Positions 50,179 to 63,079 are shown, counted from the stretch's first letter. The stretch is 64,000 nucleotides of DNA from Polyodon spathula (GCF_017654505.1 NC_054537.1:66756645-66820644), one strand, 5' to 3'. The notes: generated from the sequence alone by a model not told the origin. Made by a program: numbers and translations.

Positions 50179-50860
50179 TAATAATACCGGTCCCAGAATG
50201 GAACCTTGCAGAACACCAGACATAGCAGAACTGACATCAGACTTGAACCCACCTAAGGTAACAAACTGCTTTCTATTAGACAAGTAAAAGAAAGTCATGG
50301 TTAACAGTATCAAAGGCTGCACTCAGGTCCAATAAAACAAGAATAGATGGTGAACCTGAGTCTGTGGCCATCGACAAGTCATTTACTACCTTAACTAAAG
50401 CAGTTTCTGTGCTATGTGCAAGTCTAAAACCGGATTGGAAAGGTTCATGAAGCTGAGATGCTACCATCCGTTCTAACATTTTTGCCAAGATACAGTAGGT
50501 ACATTTGAAATTGGCCTGTAATTACATAAAACTTCAGTATCTGGATTTGTTTTTTTCAGTACAGAAGTAATAGCAGCCAATTTGAGAAGTGAGGGCACAA
50601 CACCTGATCTCAGTGGTTCATTAATTAAACTAGTAACAAAAGGACACAATACTGAGAAACGTGTCTTAAACAAAGTGGTTGGAACAAGATCAAGGAGAAC
50701 TGGTGGTGGAATTCATTTTAACAACTAGCTCAGATAAACATAAAGGAGTAACCTCTTCAAAACCAATTAAAAGAGTCCCAGTGAAGACAGGAAGATCAGC
50801 AGTTAGAGCAACATCAGTTTTAAAGGTAGAATTTGAAGTCTAATATTATCAATTTTATTT
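50179..50860 (-). pseudogene. LINE reverse-transcriptase fragment (L2/Rex-like)
   Basis: This minus-strand remnant of a non-LTR reverse transcriptase shows the conserved motifs in order: [20 protein letters not shown] near 50500-50560, [18 protein letters not shown] near 50400-50440, [15 protein letters not shown] (motif A with its catalytic Asp) near 50285-50330, and SGVLQGSILGPVLL (motif B) at 50180-50220. Frameshifts near 50480 and 50280 break the frame. The YADD motif C and all downstream sequence are missing where it meets the plus-strand CR1 end. It cannot encode an active enzyme. Confidence 0.85.
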
Positions 50861-51239
50861 TTAAAAGAAAAAAAAAAAACTATTACACTGGTCAATAGAG
50901 GGTGGAAATGAAAGTGTACATGCTGGCTCTAACGTCGGACTTAAGGAACAGTAGAGAAAAGCAGCCTAGAATTAAAACTACCTCCTTCATAAGGTTAGAG
51001 AAAATGATGATCTATTTTAATTTCAAGGCACGTGTGCCATAATATATTTATATATATATAGGTAACATCATAATATATATATATATATATACTGCTTCCA
51101 TTGTACGTAACTCCTCAGTGAACCAGGAGGATGAACAGGAGAATGACACAAGGCAGGTTTTTTTCAGAAGCATTGGGACAATCCTAGTCATGAGTTACTG
51201 GATTACTTGTGCATCATTTTTGGAATGCTTTTCAAATCT

Positions 51240-51330
51240 TAGAGGCGCGAGCAGTAGCGGAGCCAGAGGGGAGTCAGGGTGTGCGGCCGTACCCAGCGGG
51301 CCCTGAAAATGAAGACCTGTGGGCCCCTCT
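51240..51330 (+). repeat. Possible hAT-like or other DNA-element end
   Basis: GCAGTAGCGGAGCCAGAGGG followed by GCGGGCCCTGAAAATG resembles the GC-rich ends of some fish hAT elements (CAGTGGCGGAGCC form). The GC content is clearly above the surroundings. No partner end or transposase was seen. Confidence 0.3.
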
Positions 51331-51831
51331 CCACTGCCCAAACACACACTCTCTTGAATACTTTTGCCGTCATATATGCTTAACTCTACAGTGGTCGATC
51401 TCATCGGCACAACTGCGCACACTGTCTTTACCACTGTTATTCTCCTATTAAAAATAATGGACTGCTTTCAGAACTACACTACCCAGAAGCCCAGCGATGA
51501 CTCTTGTATGATACATTTTTGTATCTTTACTTGGCCATTCGATAACAAGAAATTAGGTGGTTTTGTAGCCGTTTCAGTTGGCGTTGCGCTGTTGGTCTGT
51601 CTCTTCTGTGGCGCTGCCTGCTTGTGTGCTGTGTGAGAGGAGTGATTTGAAAAAGCAACTAGCTGTTTTTTGAAATCTATTGAGTGGAAGAATTAAAAAA
51701 AAAAACATATAGTCAACCTCTGGATTAAAAAAAAAAACCCAAAAAACCTTAATTTAATTTATGTATTACTTTATTTAGTTATTATCACAACTTTAAAAAA
51801 GTTAATATTGTTATCTAACCGGAAGAATATT

Positions 51832-51865
51832 ATTATTGTTATTGTTATTATTATTATTATTATTA

Positions 51866-51902
<37 letters not shown>
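51832..51902. repeat. (ATT)n microsatellite, interrupted
   Basis: ATT units with one frame slip near 51871 and a few substitutions at the edges. Confidence 0.93.
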
Positions 51903-52024
51903 TTATTATTTCATAACACTAACAGCATTTTTAAAATCATCATTTCTCTGTCATATTATGCATCAGAAATAAAGTAAATCCCATTGAAGCTACTCCATCC
52001 CTCAAAACAAAAAATAATATTAGT

Positions 52025-52375
52025 AGTAAAATACAACTACATAAACCCTGATATTAGTGTAAATACTGTGCCTATAGAAAGTCTACATCCCCTTGAACTT
52101 TTTCACATTTTGTTGTGTCAGTGCCTCAGAGTTTCATGCATTTCAGATTTTTTTTCCCCACTTATCTACACAAGTGGATAAAAATCTGTTTGTAAATTTT
52201 TGGTTAACATCTCACATTTTATAAAGTAAAATACAACTACATAAACCCTGATATTAGTGTAAATACTGTGCCTATAGAAAGTCTACATCCCCTTGAACTT
52301 TTTCACATTTTGTTGTGTCAGTGCCTCAGAGTTTCTTGCATTTCAGATTTGTTTTCCCACTTATCTACACACCAT
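52025..52375. repeat. 200-bp direct duplication at a Tc1 left end
   Basis: AGTAAAATACAACTACATAA begins at 52025 and again at 52225. The copies match through the flank and about 105 bp of the Tc1 end, then diverge after CTTATCTACACA. The first copy continues into a segment of about 42 bp (52181-52222) that also occurs at 54276-54317. Confidence 0.9.
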
Positions 52376-53514
52376 ACTCCACACTGTTAATGGGAAAAAA
52401 GTTTTTATTGAGAAAAAAAATATATATTAAAAATACAAAACTGAAAGATAATAATTGGATAAGTCTCCACTCGCCTGAGTTAATACTTGGTGGAAGCACC
52501 TTTGGCAGCAATTACAGCGGTGAGTCTGTTGGGATAGGTCTCTACCAACTTTGCACACCTAGATTTGGCAATATTTGACCATTCTTCCTTATAAAACTGT
52601 TTAAGCTCTGTCAAGTTCCTTAGGGAGCATTGACGGACAGCAATCTTCAAGCCATGCCACAAATTTTCAATTAAATTTAGGTTAAGGCTCTGACTGGACC
52701 ATCAAGGACATTTACCTTTTTATTCCTTAGCCATTCCAGTGTAGCTTTGGCTGTGTGCTTTGGGTCCTTGTCATGCTGAAAGGTGAATTTCTGTCCCAGT
52801 TTCAGCTTTCTTACAGAGGGGAGCAGGTTTTCCTCAAGGACTTAGCTCCATTCATTTTCCCCTCTATCCTGAAAGTGCCTCAGTCCCTGCCGATGAGAAA
52901 CATCAGGCCAGAAAACGTTTTGCCACATGGCTACAAAATCTCTTGAGTGTTTTTCTGCATACTTCAAACAAGAGTCAAGGTGGGCTTTCTTGAGTAATGG
53001 CTTCCTTCTTGCCACCCTAACATACAGGCCAGATTTGTGGAGTGCTTGGGACATTGTTGTCACATGGACACTTTGACCAGTCTTGGCCATAAAAGCCTGT
53101 AGCGCTTGCAAAGTTGCCATTGGCCTCTTGGTAGCCTCTCTGATCAGTCTCCTTCATGCTTGGTAATCCAGTTTGGAGGAACGGCCTGATTTAGGCAGGG
53201 TCTTTGTGGTGCCATACACCTTTGACTTCTTAATAATCGTCTTGACCGTGCTCCAAGGGATATTCAAGGCCTTTGCTATTTTTTATACCCATCCCCTGAT
53301 CTGTGCCTTTCAACAACTTTGCCTCGGAGTTCTTTTGAAAGTGCCTTGGTGCTCATGGTTGAGTGTTTGCTTTGAAATGCACTACCCATCAGAGGGAACC
53401 TACAGGAACTGATTAATTTATCCAGAAAAAAAAAAAAAAATATGCATTTTAAATTCCAGGCTATAAGGCAACAAAAGGTGAAAGATTTGAAAGGTCTAGA
53501 CTTTCTACAGGCAC

Positions 53515-53517
<3 letters not shown>
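52066..53517 (-). mobile_element. Tc1-like transposon with duplicated left end
   Basis: The inverted ends are CTGTGCCTATAGAAAGTCTA at the left and its counterpart (TAGACTTTCTACAGGCAC) at the right. The left end occurs twice, at 52066 and 52266, exactly 200 bp apart. Only the second copy runs into the element body. The element is shorter than the intact one at 47.2 kb because the middle of its transposase is deleted. A (TG)(TA) microsatellite follows its right end. Confidence 0.88.
52480..53357 (-). pseudogene. Tc1 transposase, internally deleted
   Basis: This is a second, different Tc1 transposase. The start (ALSKELRGKVVE, at about 53355) is followed by a frameshift near 53285. Next come HTH-like sequence and a long frame with MATLQALQAFMAKTGQSVHV and SGLYVRVARRKPLLKKAHL. 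After AMWQNVFWPD the text jumps to the region before KLKLGQKF, so roughly 80 residues of the catalytic core are lost. The second-Asp region ([13 protein letters not shown]) and a degraded NxIENLW remain, then EWSNIAKSRCAKLVETYPNR to the end. It is non-functional. Confidence 0.88.

Positions 53518-53605
<88 letters not shown>
53514..53605. repeat. (GT)n(AT)n microsatellite between a Tc1 end and an LTR-like element
   Basis: (TG) units begin at the Tc1 right end and change into (TA)n with one TT break, then reach the 3' end of LTR-like copy A. Confidence 0.93.
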
Positions 53606-53607
<2 letters not shown>

Positions 53608-54085
53608 ATTCTGATGAATTCAACTCTCAAGGTTCATTGCCCCTTTAATTCAGGACCCAGAAATCGATTTTTCAAGCGATTTCGCACACTTTTAATAAAC
53701 AGAAACAGAAATAAACAAAACAAACACCTAGCTCTTTCTTGAGCTCTAACTACTACACACAGGAACCTCACTAACACAGAACAGCTAAGCTATTTACCAG
53801 TAACACACTCTGACAAAACAGAACACACAAAAAAGGCTTTTTCACACTACCTTTTTGTTTCGGTTGGAATCACCATCAACCAGGCTCCTCACACACCAGC
53901 AGCCCTGAACAGACTGGCTGCTTTCTTTAAATACCCTGCACCTGGCTCTAATTTACAAATAGCCAGGTGCAGGGGATAATTAACAATTAAAACAATAGGT
54001 TAATGGTTAGTTGTCTTGGTTGGGGATTTGTTTTGTGGGCAAAGGTGGACAAAATCTGTCCCTCCGTAGACAGGAGAGGGGACGA
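53608..54085 (-). repeat. LTR-like dispersed element, copy A
   Basis: The reverse complement matches the copy at 63080-63572, roughly 75% by eye. Shared blocks include TTGTTAATTATCC, TAAATTAGAGCCAGGT, AGCAGCCAGT and AGCTTAGCTGT. On the minus strand it has a TATA-like TATTTAAA (53937-53944) and, about 240 bp later, ATTAAA (53691-53696). This is the promoter-to-polyA layout of a solo LTR or a compact LTR-like retroelement. No coding sequence is present. Its 3' end abuts an AT microsatellite. Confidence 0.6.
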
Positions 54086-54116
54086 TGAAATGTATGTTAC
54101 ATGGTAAAGTTGTCAT

Positions 54117-54130
54117 ACATATATATATAT

Positions 54131-54179
<49 letters not shown>

Positions 54180-54196
54180 TAATATATATATATATA
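54117..54196. repeat. Interrupted AT microsatellite
   Basis: (AT)n with AATATAT slips, close to the 5' end of LTR-like copy A. Confidence 0.92.
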
Positions 54197-54319
54197 ACTA
54201 GAATTAATAGTGTTGTTTGATAACAGCATTTTATTATTATTTTGTTCTATTTTTTTTTTTGTTTCACTAAAATAAAAAATCTGTTTGTAAATTTTTGGTT
54301 AACATCTCACATTTTATGT

Positions 54320-57300
54320 TTTGCTTGCCAATCATTTAATATCAAACCTTATTTTTTATTGAATAGTGCCTTCTGATATAATATTGTCATAATTTGTTCC
54401 TCCGACTCTCATGTTCATGAAAATGTGTGCATTGCAGGGTGTCTGACATCAAGTCAAAGAGAGTTTGAATACCGTAGTCCCCCAGGAGACCTATTTTTTT
54501 TTAACTTGTCCTGGCAGGGGGGTAGGAGTCTAAAGTCTGTCTGGAAAATCAATTTCTTTTCAATGTCCTTGTATTTTTCATCAATAAACACTTCACCATT
54601 TACATTAATGGTATTCCTAGCAATATATTGGATTCTTTTGGATTCTTAGTACTTCAATAGTGGTATTTGCATCTCCTGTTATGTTTTCAACTATCTTTAC
54701 AGTTTTTAAAGTTTATCGACTTTTATTTTAGTATTGTTATAATCTTAAGTCTACTTTATGCACATCAGCATTCCACTCTACAGTAATCCAGCACTGTTTC
54801 AATATACGGTCACAACACTTCAGAAGAGACTGATGAATCTGCTGCACAAATACTGCAATGAAAACTTCCTACCACATGCTGTTCAGCAGCCAGTTACTAA
54901 AAATCCCTGGCACTGGCCTGAAGGCACACGTGCCAATGTTACTGCTAGTATTATGAAAAATAAAAGTGAAAAAGCAATGATCACCCTGGTGTTTGTCTGA
55001 ATCTCTATCGAGAGTATCAAGCCAACACTCAGCAGTTGCTTGTGTGAGGGTCATAATATAACAGGAATTACTATAGCTGTTGCCAGTAAACATGCATCCG
55101 ACAAGCAAGCTGTTCAGACTGGAAAACTGAGAAGTAGGTCGCACTTATCAATGGGGCCATTTCTCCTGTTTTTTAAGATCATTCAATCTCCCAAACTGAC
55201 ATCGATTTACATCAGTGTGTTACTGCACTCACAAATATTTTACTACCAAACCAAATAGCCACTGCATTAGGCTGCATGTCTGGCACAAGTACGTAAGGGT
55301 GGCATCTGCTGAGCTAACAAGAGCACAAGAGGATATGCACATTTTTTCTTGTTTTACTTGCAAAATTATATTCTAATGACACTGTAAATGATGAATGAAT
55401 ACAAGTATAAATAGAAATGATTTCCTGAAAGATGGAAATTCAGAATAGCCACAATCATTCGTGACTTATTAACCACTGTGGGGTGGTTAATACATGTGCT
55501 TTACATGTGTTTTGGGCCCTGCTTATATGCACAGATAATTTAAAGTGTATTTTATGTATCTTTTTTTTTTTTTTTTTTGATTGAAGGATTCAGGCAGGAC
55601 GTTACTTTCAAGCTTTAACAAGACACTTTTCATTGTCAGTTAAACAATTTAGTAGCATAAAAAAAACACCATTAAAAACACTAGTTGCATCAAGTCCATT
55701 AAATTGTTATGAATCATTCTTGTGTAGCGGTATCAGGCAGTAATACAGCAATTACAAAGCGGTGTATGGCAGTGGCTCACAGAACAAAGTGAACTGTGTT
55801 TTACTGAAACAGCATTAATTGCACCTTGGCAACGCGATCACAGTCCGCTCAAAGCCAGCTTTGTTAAAAAATGGTACTTACAGTACTGTAACCAGCTTAC
55901 ATTGAATTATGGTACCATTTTGTATTAACCCCTGTATTCCTGTAGAGGTCTATAAATACAGCAACTGAACTGCTGATGCATGTATCCTTGTTGTCAAAGG
56001 CAACATTGCTTCTTTAAATACAGTATACATTTCATTCTCCATATTTTGTCCATAGTACCCAATGTGCTACTTTAAATTTTTTCACTTCTGTCTATTCCAT
56101 AATTGGCAGATAGATGTAAAAACATCACCTAGCTTTTGCGACATGATTGGCAAATGCTTTTTTGCAAATCATTACTGCCCGTCTTTGGTTTAACCAAGAA
56201 AAGTACATGATGAAACATGTTCAAAGATGGGCTATACTGTAGAACACTGGGAGAATGATGTGGGAAATAGTGTGTTATATAAAAGTAACTATCTAAATCA
56301 TTAAATTGTTTAAAGATGAACAAAGCCTCAAGCTAACATGAAACCATAGTTATTTCCTTGTTATTACCAAACAGCTGTCATTATTACCAAACAGGCTGTC
56401 ACCCCTAATTTCCAGATGGGCTGTTTTGTACCTACTTACAAAGCTGGGTGGAAAGAAACTCAACACAGAGGAAAAGTGTCTTGACTCCAAAACAGCAAAT
56501 GACAAACAATGTTCCTATTGGTAAACAATTACACTTTTCTGTTTGATCACTTCTGAGGCTACTTCATCATTGCCAAGTGAATGAGAATCCAGGCATCCCA
56601 AATGATAGGAAAGTCAAGCGGCACTTAGTCACTGAGAAACAGGCTATGGTTTAAGCAAAGGCATCTGTATACAAAAACAATCGACCGATGCCAATGGAAA
56701 AGAACCAGCTGATGAAAAAACAGAACACTGTGTAAAGCAGACTTAAAATGAATTTTCAACAGAGCCTCCATTAAAAGAAGGGCTAATCAGGGGTATGTGT
56801 CCTTGGTGTAGTTCCCTGAGGCAGCTACTGAATGCTAACCTCAGTTGATTAATGTCTAATGTGGTTGGAAATGGCATTGCACAAAGCAAATCATACACAT
56901 AAACAGGGTTTACCTTATCTGTCTGCATTAGGCTAGATAGGAAAGTTCTGTGTATCTTAGATCTTATCTCAGGGATCCAGAAGTCTGTGGCCATACCAGC
57001 TTCAATTCTGATCACAAGCGAAGCAAGGCTGGGTCTGTTCAGTACTTGGATAGTTTGTAATCCAAGGTTGGAAGAAAGGGCAGTTAAAGAAAAAGAAAAA
57101 AAGAAAAAAGAAAGAAGAACAAAATCCCTGAAAAGTGAGCATCTTTAATAGCTGAACAAATGAGATGTAGACTGCTGAACCTTTAAAGATAATCTGTGAT
57201 GCTTATAATACTTGCAAGATGTGTAGGGTTTGTATACTGATTTGTATGTCTTTCTGCAGTCATAAAATGTTATACTTTAACATCTAACAGCTAGAGTAAA

Positions 57301-59010
57301 TACAACCTTGACAGACTTAAAATATACTGTCGATCTGAATCGCCTTAGCTCATAGTGTAATCTTAGTTCAACGTGCAAGCTGTGAAGTCACTGGGTAAAT
57401 GTCTGAAATATTGCACATACTCAAAAGTGTTGTGCTATTAGTACTGGAAAGAATCCAGTCCCCTGTCCCCCTCTCCCCTCACTATACAGTTCATTTATTT
57501 TGTAAGAGCATCCCACAACAAAAGATATAGAGACATCACATCTAGACGCAGACAGAAGGGGGAGGGGGTGGGGGTTTGGAGCATAGCTTCAGTGAAGTTA
57601 CATCATTGAAGTCCCTCAACAGATCTTATCAGTTCTATAATCTGGAGGGAAACACTTTAGAATCTCAGGGTTTGAACGCTCAGCTGCAAAAGATTGTCAA
57701 AGACTATTTTTTTCTCACTCGAATACAGTTTACTTCCTTGCTTTCTAATGACAGATAACAGAAGAATCAGAAGGTAATGCAAAGAAACTTGTAGTGTAGG
57801 TGTTGCCTACAATAGCTTTGGTGGTAAAACATTTTGGACCACAGACTTGGGCCTCCATCTGCAAGAGGAATTGCTCTGTGGTGAATGTTTTTTTTTTTTT
57901 TTTGTTTATTTTTCTTCAGTATCAACATTAATTGACTTAATACCTACTCTCCCCATACCTTATGTCATCCTGGGCCCAACTGACTCAATATCCATGATGG
58001 ACAGCAAATGTCATTAATACCAAAACAACTTTTCATCCTTAATACCGGTACCCCAAAATATGAAGAACAATTCAGATGGATAAAAAAACAAAAAAACAAA
58101 AAAAAAAACAGGGATTCAATTTATTTATTTAACACATATTTAAGCCTGTTTCCTGAGATGCAACACTATGTTTACTGGAACAACATGTCAATAACTGGAG
58201 CAGGAAAGAATTACAATTCTAAAAAACTACATGGCTATAAGAATGCAATACTTTTAAATAATCCATCATTCATTCAGTCATGCACAAAAAAGGGGTAACC
58301 ACTGTACTCACTGATGTTAAATGTTAAAATTAATTATTTTGGCCCAACCTCATAATGGTTTAGCGCTCTGGTTAGTGAATGCAGTCACAGTTAATGTACA
58401 AAAATCTGTGTCTTGCGAAAATTCTTGTAAATGGAAGCACACCTTAAAACCCTTAAGTGGGATGTCCTAAGTAATAAGGTCCCCAAGTCCCAATGGCCAT
58501 TAATAACAGTTTGAGGGTTTGCTCGGTTTACAAGTATGAACTTCCATTACCCTGTTCTTTGTCAGCATCATACTTCCTTCATTAATATTTAGCACATAGA
58601 TGTGGAGGAACAAACTAAGTTAAACACATACCCTGAAGGTTCTAGGGCACACAAGGGAGGTAAGCTGGATTTATTTAATTGTTTTCAACTTGTCCACACC
58701 AGGGACACATCAGGAGTTAGTCAACTGGAGAAGAAATTAATATACTGTGCAATCCAAAAATGGGTATTAATTTCAGGAAATATGTCTGGGAACATTACAA
58801 AACAATTCATGTTGTTATGATTGATTAAACTAGTTATCTAACAAGAAAAAAAAACAAAAAACAGATCAGTCCTACCTTTGCTGTTTTTCACTGAAGGAAA
58901 CTTGGAGTAAAAACAAAACACTGCAAATTGCCTAAACTCTGACAGACTGCAAACCCTGTAATCAACTTCTTTAACTACCAGAAAGTTGTATAATGACTTA
59001 CAGGACTAAA
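54320..59010. other. Intron, mostly unique sequence
   Basis: It holds T-tracts at about 55561-55579 and 57886-57903 and a GA-rich stretch at 57090-57120. Open frames of 60-96 residues occur but match no family I know. No splice-bounded exon of FHOD3 was recognised. Confidence 0.55.
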
Positions 59011-59011
59011 A

Positions 59012-59303
59012 TTAGCTGTCCACTTCTTTTTACTCTGCAGGCCCACCATGCAGCCACTTCAGAGCCACAGCGTCGGAGGACCACGCAGGAAACTTACAGG
59101 CAAGCCTGCAGGCACCTGGCCAGTCTACAGGGGTCACTGGTGCGCAGTGAGCCGAGGAAACCCTGGCCAACCTAAGCTGTCACCACCCGGGCAGCGCTCG
59201 GCCAATTGTGCGCCACCTCCTGGGAACTCCTGTCCAAGGTCAGCAGTGGAATAGCCTGGACTCGAACCAGCGACCTCCAGGCTATAGGGCGCATCCTGCA
59301 CTT
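59012..59303 (-). repeat. tRNA-derived SINE, copy 2 (head truncated)
   Basis: This is the same family as 1-360. On the minus strand it has a clean RNA polymerase III B box, GGTTCGAGTCC, inside a tRNA-like TΨC context. The A-box head beyond GGAGTGCAGGATGCGCC is missing, so the copy cannot be transcribed from a complete internal promoter. Two apparent open frames here are repeat sequence and not genes. Confidence 0.78.
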
Positions 59304-59309
59304 CAGAGC

Positions 59310-62300
59310 TTTAGGCTTTGTTAATGCAAAGAATGTGGTCAAAGGTTATTTCAAACAGATGCGTGATTAACTCACTACATCCTGCATCTGTCTTCCCTGT
59401 CACATATATCTCAGCACCGTCGGGGTTAATAAACATCAGTACTCCCACCTTTACTTGGAAAGGTTGTCAAGGGTAAATATGCTTGGATTTTCATTCAATC
59501 GAGCTGGTTGTGAATACCTGAGATAAGCTTGACTGCTGGGCTGCTCCTCACTCACTTAAAAATATAATACAAAGCAGGTGCCTTCAAAAAGAAATGCAGA
59601 AAAAATAAAGGTTACTTGAAGGAAATGAAGTATCTTGTCCAAATCCATATTTTAGAACTTGGTGGAACTGGAAGCACAAATTGTGTTTTACTTAAGGTCA
59701 CACCTACCTTCTCAGATTATTCAAACATTTGTTGAGTTTCCCATTACAGTATGGATACTACAGAAGTGTACTATGTGCAATGACAAATCAATTCATGTCT
59801 GCTAGACATGATTTAGTTTGTTTCAGTAATTTAGTCATTATTGAGTAAGTTAGCATTCTCAATTTTATTTTATTTTTTCTTCTGGAGACTAAACTTGAAC
59901 AGCACAGTACTGGGACATTATAGGAAAGCAACATATATGTATGGTAAAGTATGTAAAATAGATTTTAAACAATGCTGTGTTTGATGTAATATGCTCTACT
60001 GATTCGTGGAGAAAGCGATTTTAATTTTGACTGGTTAGTAGCTTTACAAGGCATCTGTGCATTTTTATAAATATTATAAATAAGTGGTTCCCAGGATGAA
60101 GGAGCATGACTAGTTCTTTATCTTTATAAATCACACTGGTTTGTGCATTTATTATATTTGTGATTATCTTTGAAGGAGGCAGTGAAATAGGAGCTGTATA
60201 CAATAATTTTAAACTGGAGAAACAAATTACCTTCTGGAATAAAATAGGTTTTTAAGATGAAGAGCAGTTAAACTAAATAAATACAGAACTGCTGTGTTGT
60301 GGCTGTTAACGATTGTAAATAAACACTGCAAATTGCATCCCAGTAAATAGCAGCAGTGTGTTCACAGACTGTTTCACAATGTAAATTCAAAGGACATCAA
60401 CTCTTTAGAGGCATCTCTGAGACAAACTAATAAGCTAAAATAGCTTTAATGGCCACATTGTAACAAACCATAACCTTTCTATTGCACCTCTCAAACTTTA
60501 CTGTCTAACACTGATAGCTACAAGGACAGGTGGGACTAGAGACATTTCTGCTTCTGTTTCCACCTGTCCATGTCTGTTTCCTGGGACACACAAAGGTATA
60601 TGTTATGTTTCACAAAGTTCGTATAGATCTTTGTGATAGTCATGGTTTTTTAATAATGTTGCTAAAGTTTAAATAATGCGTGAATCTGTATTTTTTAGCA
60701 ATTTATAGCTGTCCTTTACTTCTGAAGCCTGCTGAATTCAAGCTATGTGACACTACATGAAGAACTAATGGGAATGATAAAGTTTAATGCAAGAAAGAAC
60801 AGAAATACATTAATGAAAAAAATAATTGAAAGAGTAAATACAATGTCAAGATGGAGGGTGGGGGGGCTTGCTTTTCCTTTTATTCTCACAGGGTTCTCAC
60901 AATAATACCTAGACCATTGCTGTTGACACAGTTAGGCTTGTAGAAACAGTAGAGTTAATTATAATTCTCTTCTACCACCCCTCTCCTGTTTATTGCTTCA
61001 AGTCTCCACTCACAGGGGCACAAACTGCTCACAGGCACCCTATCAGGGAGCACCAGGTGAGATTACACAAACAATAAAAAATGTCACAGATAAGATAAAC
61101 TTCATCCAGCAAAGAGAACACATGACAATGAACAGCATCTCCAAAGCATAAACATGTATACCTTTTCTGAAAAAATAAATACTGTATAATGGCTGAACTC
61201 TGAAGAGAAGAGGCACATATTAATTAGCTCGTTTCAATAACAGGCTTTTGTGTTCACGGCAGTGGTTCTTACGTTAGCTATACATCGGAGTGATTTAATG
61301 TCATGACTGCTTGTATTTGTATGGTGAGAGTAGTGATTATGGACTATTTGGCCGGTGGTCCGGCCTGTTAGGGGGAGAAGAAGAAGTCACGCCCTCTGAA
61401 AGAGGAACTGATCTGGTGATGCCAGGTCAGCCGGGTGGAACATGACGAAGCCACGCCCTTACCCCACATCAAGGGGACTGTCTGCATTAAGGTACTAGAA
61501 CCACTGTGTAATACTTCTTCCGAATCCATTGTGTTGTCATCTATGCTCATGGTTCTGCCCTGGTATTTGTATGTTTCAGAAAGGGATTTTTTGATTCCAT
61601 GTTTTTTTTGGGGGGGATGGGGGGTGGGGGTTAACCTCTTTGGGGTGCCTGTGCCTTGTTAAAGTATTTAGTGCATCACTGCAAGCTACTTGACCTTAGA
61701 AAATCTGGGGTGTTGTAATACAACCAACAGGATGGCAATTACTGTATCAAATTGATGTGCAAGTTGCTGCCAGAACTGAACTAGAACACTACACTACAGC
61801 CCAGTGCACTGTTCCAAATAATTCTGCTAGTGATACTTCATCATACATTAAAATACAAAACATAGATAGAAATAGATTATTGCGCTTTAGCATCTCAGGA
61901 GGTTATTTGTTCAATCCCCATAATCTACATAAAACTCTTGCAAGCTTCCATACATGGCAATCTGTGATTAGCAATTCCATCCCAGTCATTTCTAAAAAGA
62001 TTGCCTCCTTTGATGTCCTAACCTAACTTAAGCACCCAAATGCTTTTAAACCCACCTGTTTGTGGTTAATCTCAATCGCACCAATATTTACATTAAAAAA
62101 AAAAAATGTTCAAAGCTGCTGTCAATAGTACAGCCAGGGAAACTTTCTTATGTGGATACAGTATAACAAAACATTGTTGTGAGAATGCTTAGAAACAGCA
62201 CTGATGCATACTGATTGACTGGCTTCATGTTTTTACCTTCTAAGGCCTATTTGCCTATTGAGTGACACAGTGGCAAGCAAATTTCCAGAAAGTTAGACAC

Positions 62301-63070
62301 TTTTACTACAGGTAAATTAACAAACTTGATTGTTTTCTGGAGTAAAGTGCACAGACAGCTAGCTGACCTGGAGGTGAATGTACTAAATAAGACACCAGTG
62401 CATTTTATGCAAAAACATTACAGAGGGGACACTATTTCACACTACTTCCTAAACCATGGGATTTGGGCAAAAGCTGCTATTTGTTAAAAATATTACATGA
62501 TTAAAAAGAATGATGCTAGCTATTCTGGCCAGAACAAACCGTACAATTAGAGCCAACCAAATATAGGCTTGGCCTGGGCTGATCTTGGATTCGGTACAAT
62601 GGCAGCTTTTTGCAGAATTCTGGTACAATACTGAAAATGGCGGCGTTTACATGCACAAGTCATGACAGTTTTCCTCACAACCTGTTTGCCTTACTTTCCA
62701 GGAAATGCGTTGCTATGCAGTTCTGATTTAGGGGGAAAAAAAATGAATCTCGTGAGGAGAGCTTCATGCATTGCCATGAAGACATAAACATTTAACAAGA
62801 GAAATGAATTCACATGTTGTCACACACATTTTGAATTACGCCACGCATTAGCTACTTGTTTGTCTGGTTACCTTTCCAACACACACACACACACACACAC
62901 ACAAATTATAAAAAATATAATTTCTCCAAGTTTTACTACTTAGAATTTATATTTGTGTGTTTGTGGAACATCTAAAATTTACACTTCATTAACACTAGAA
63001 CCGCCTTTTACAATACATGTTTTTTATTTTGAATATAACCTACAATATTATTATTTTTATTAATAATAAC
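59310..63070. other. Intron, mostly unique sequence
   Basis: It contains a GGCCGG-TGGT-CCGGCC hairpin at 61350-61365 within a GC-richer block (61340-61650) with G-runs near 61610. That block may be an old repeat. Nothing else was recognised. Confidence 0.5.
62881..62902. repeat. (AC)11 microsatellite
   Basis: A pure AC run after CCTTTCCAAC. Confidence 0.95.
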
Positions 63071-63079
63071 ATACTATAT

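Noticed and set aside
51364..51636. Plus-strand open frame of 90 residues with a hydrophobic end
   Set aside because: It overlaps a GC-rich repeat-like block and has no start context or family match. The hydrophobic end comes from T-rich codons.
53518..53742. Ile/Tyr-rich open frame
   Set aside because: It is a translation of a GT/AT microsatellite plus the edge of an LTR-like element.
56743..57015. Minus-strand open frame of 90 residues (ATDFWIPEIRSKIHRTFL)
   Set aside because: It looks protein-like, but I recognise no family, there is no splice-bounded exon and there is no FHOD3 similarity. A chance frame of this length is expected in 64 kb.
58993..59254. Two overlapping plus-strand open frames
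   Set aside because: They are the GC-rich body of a SINE that also occurs at 1-360.
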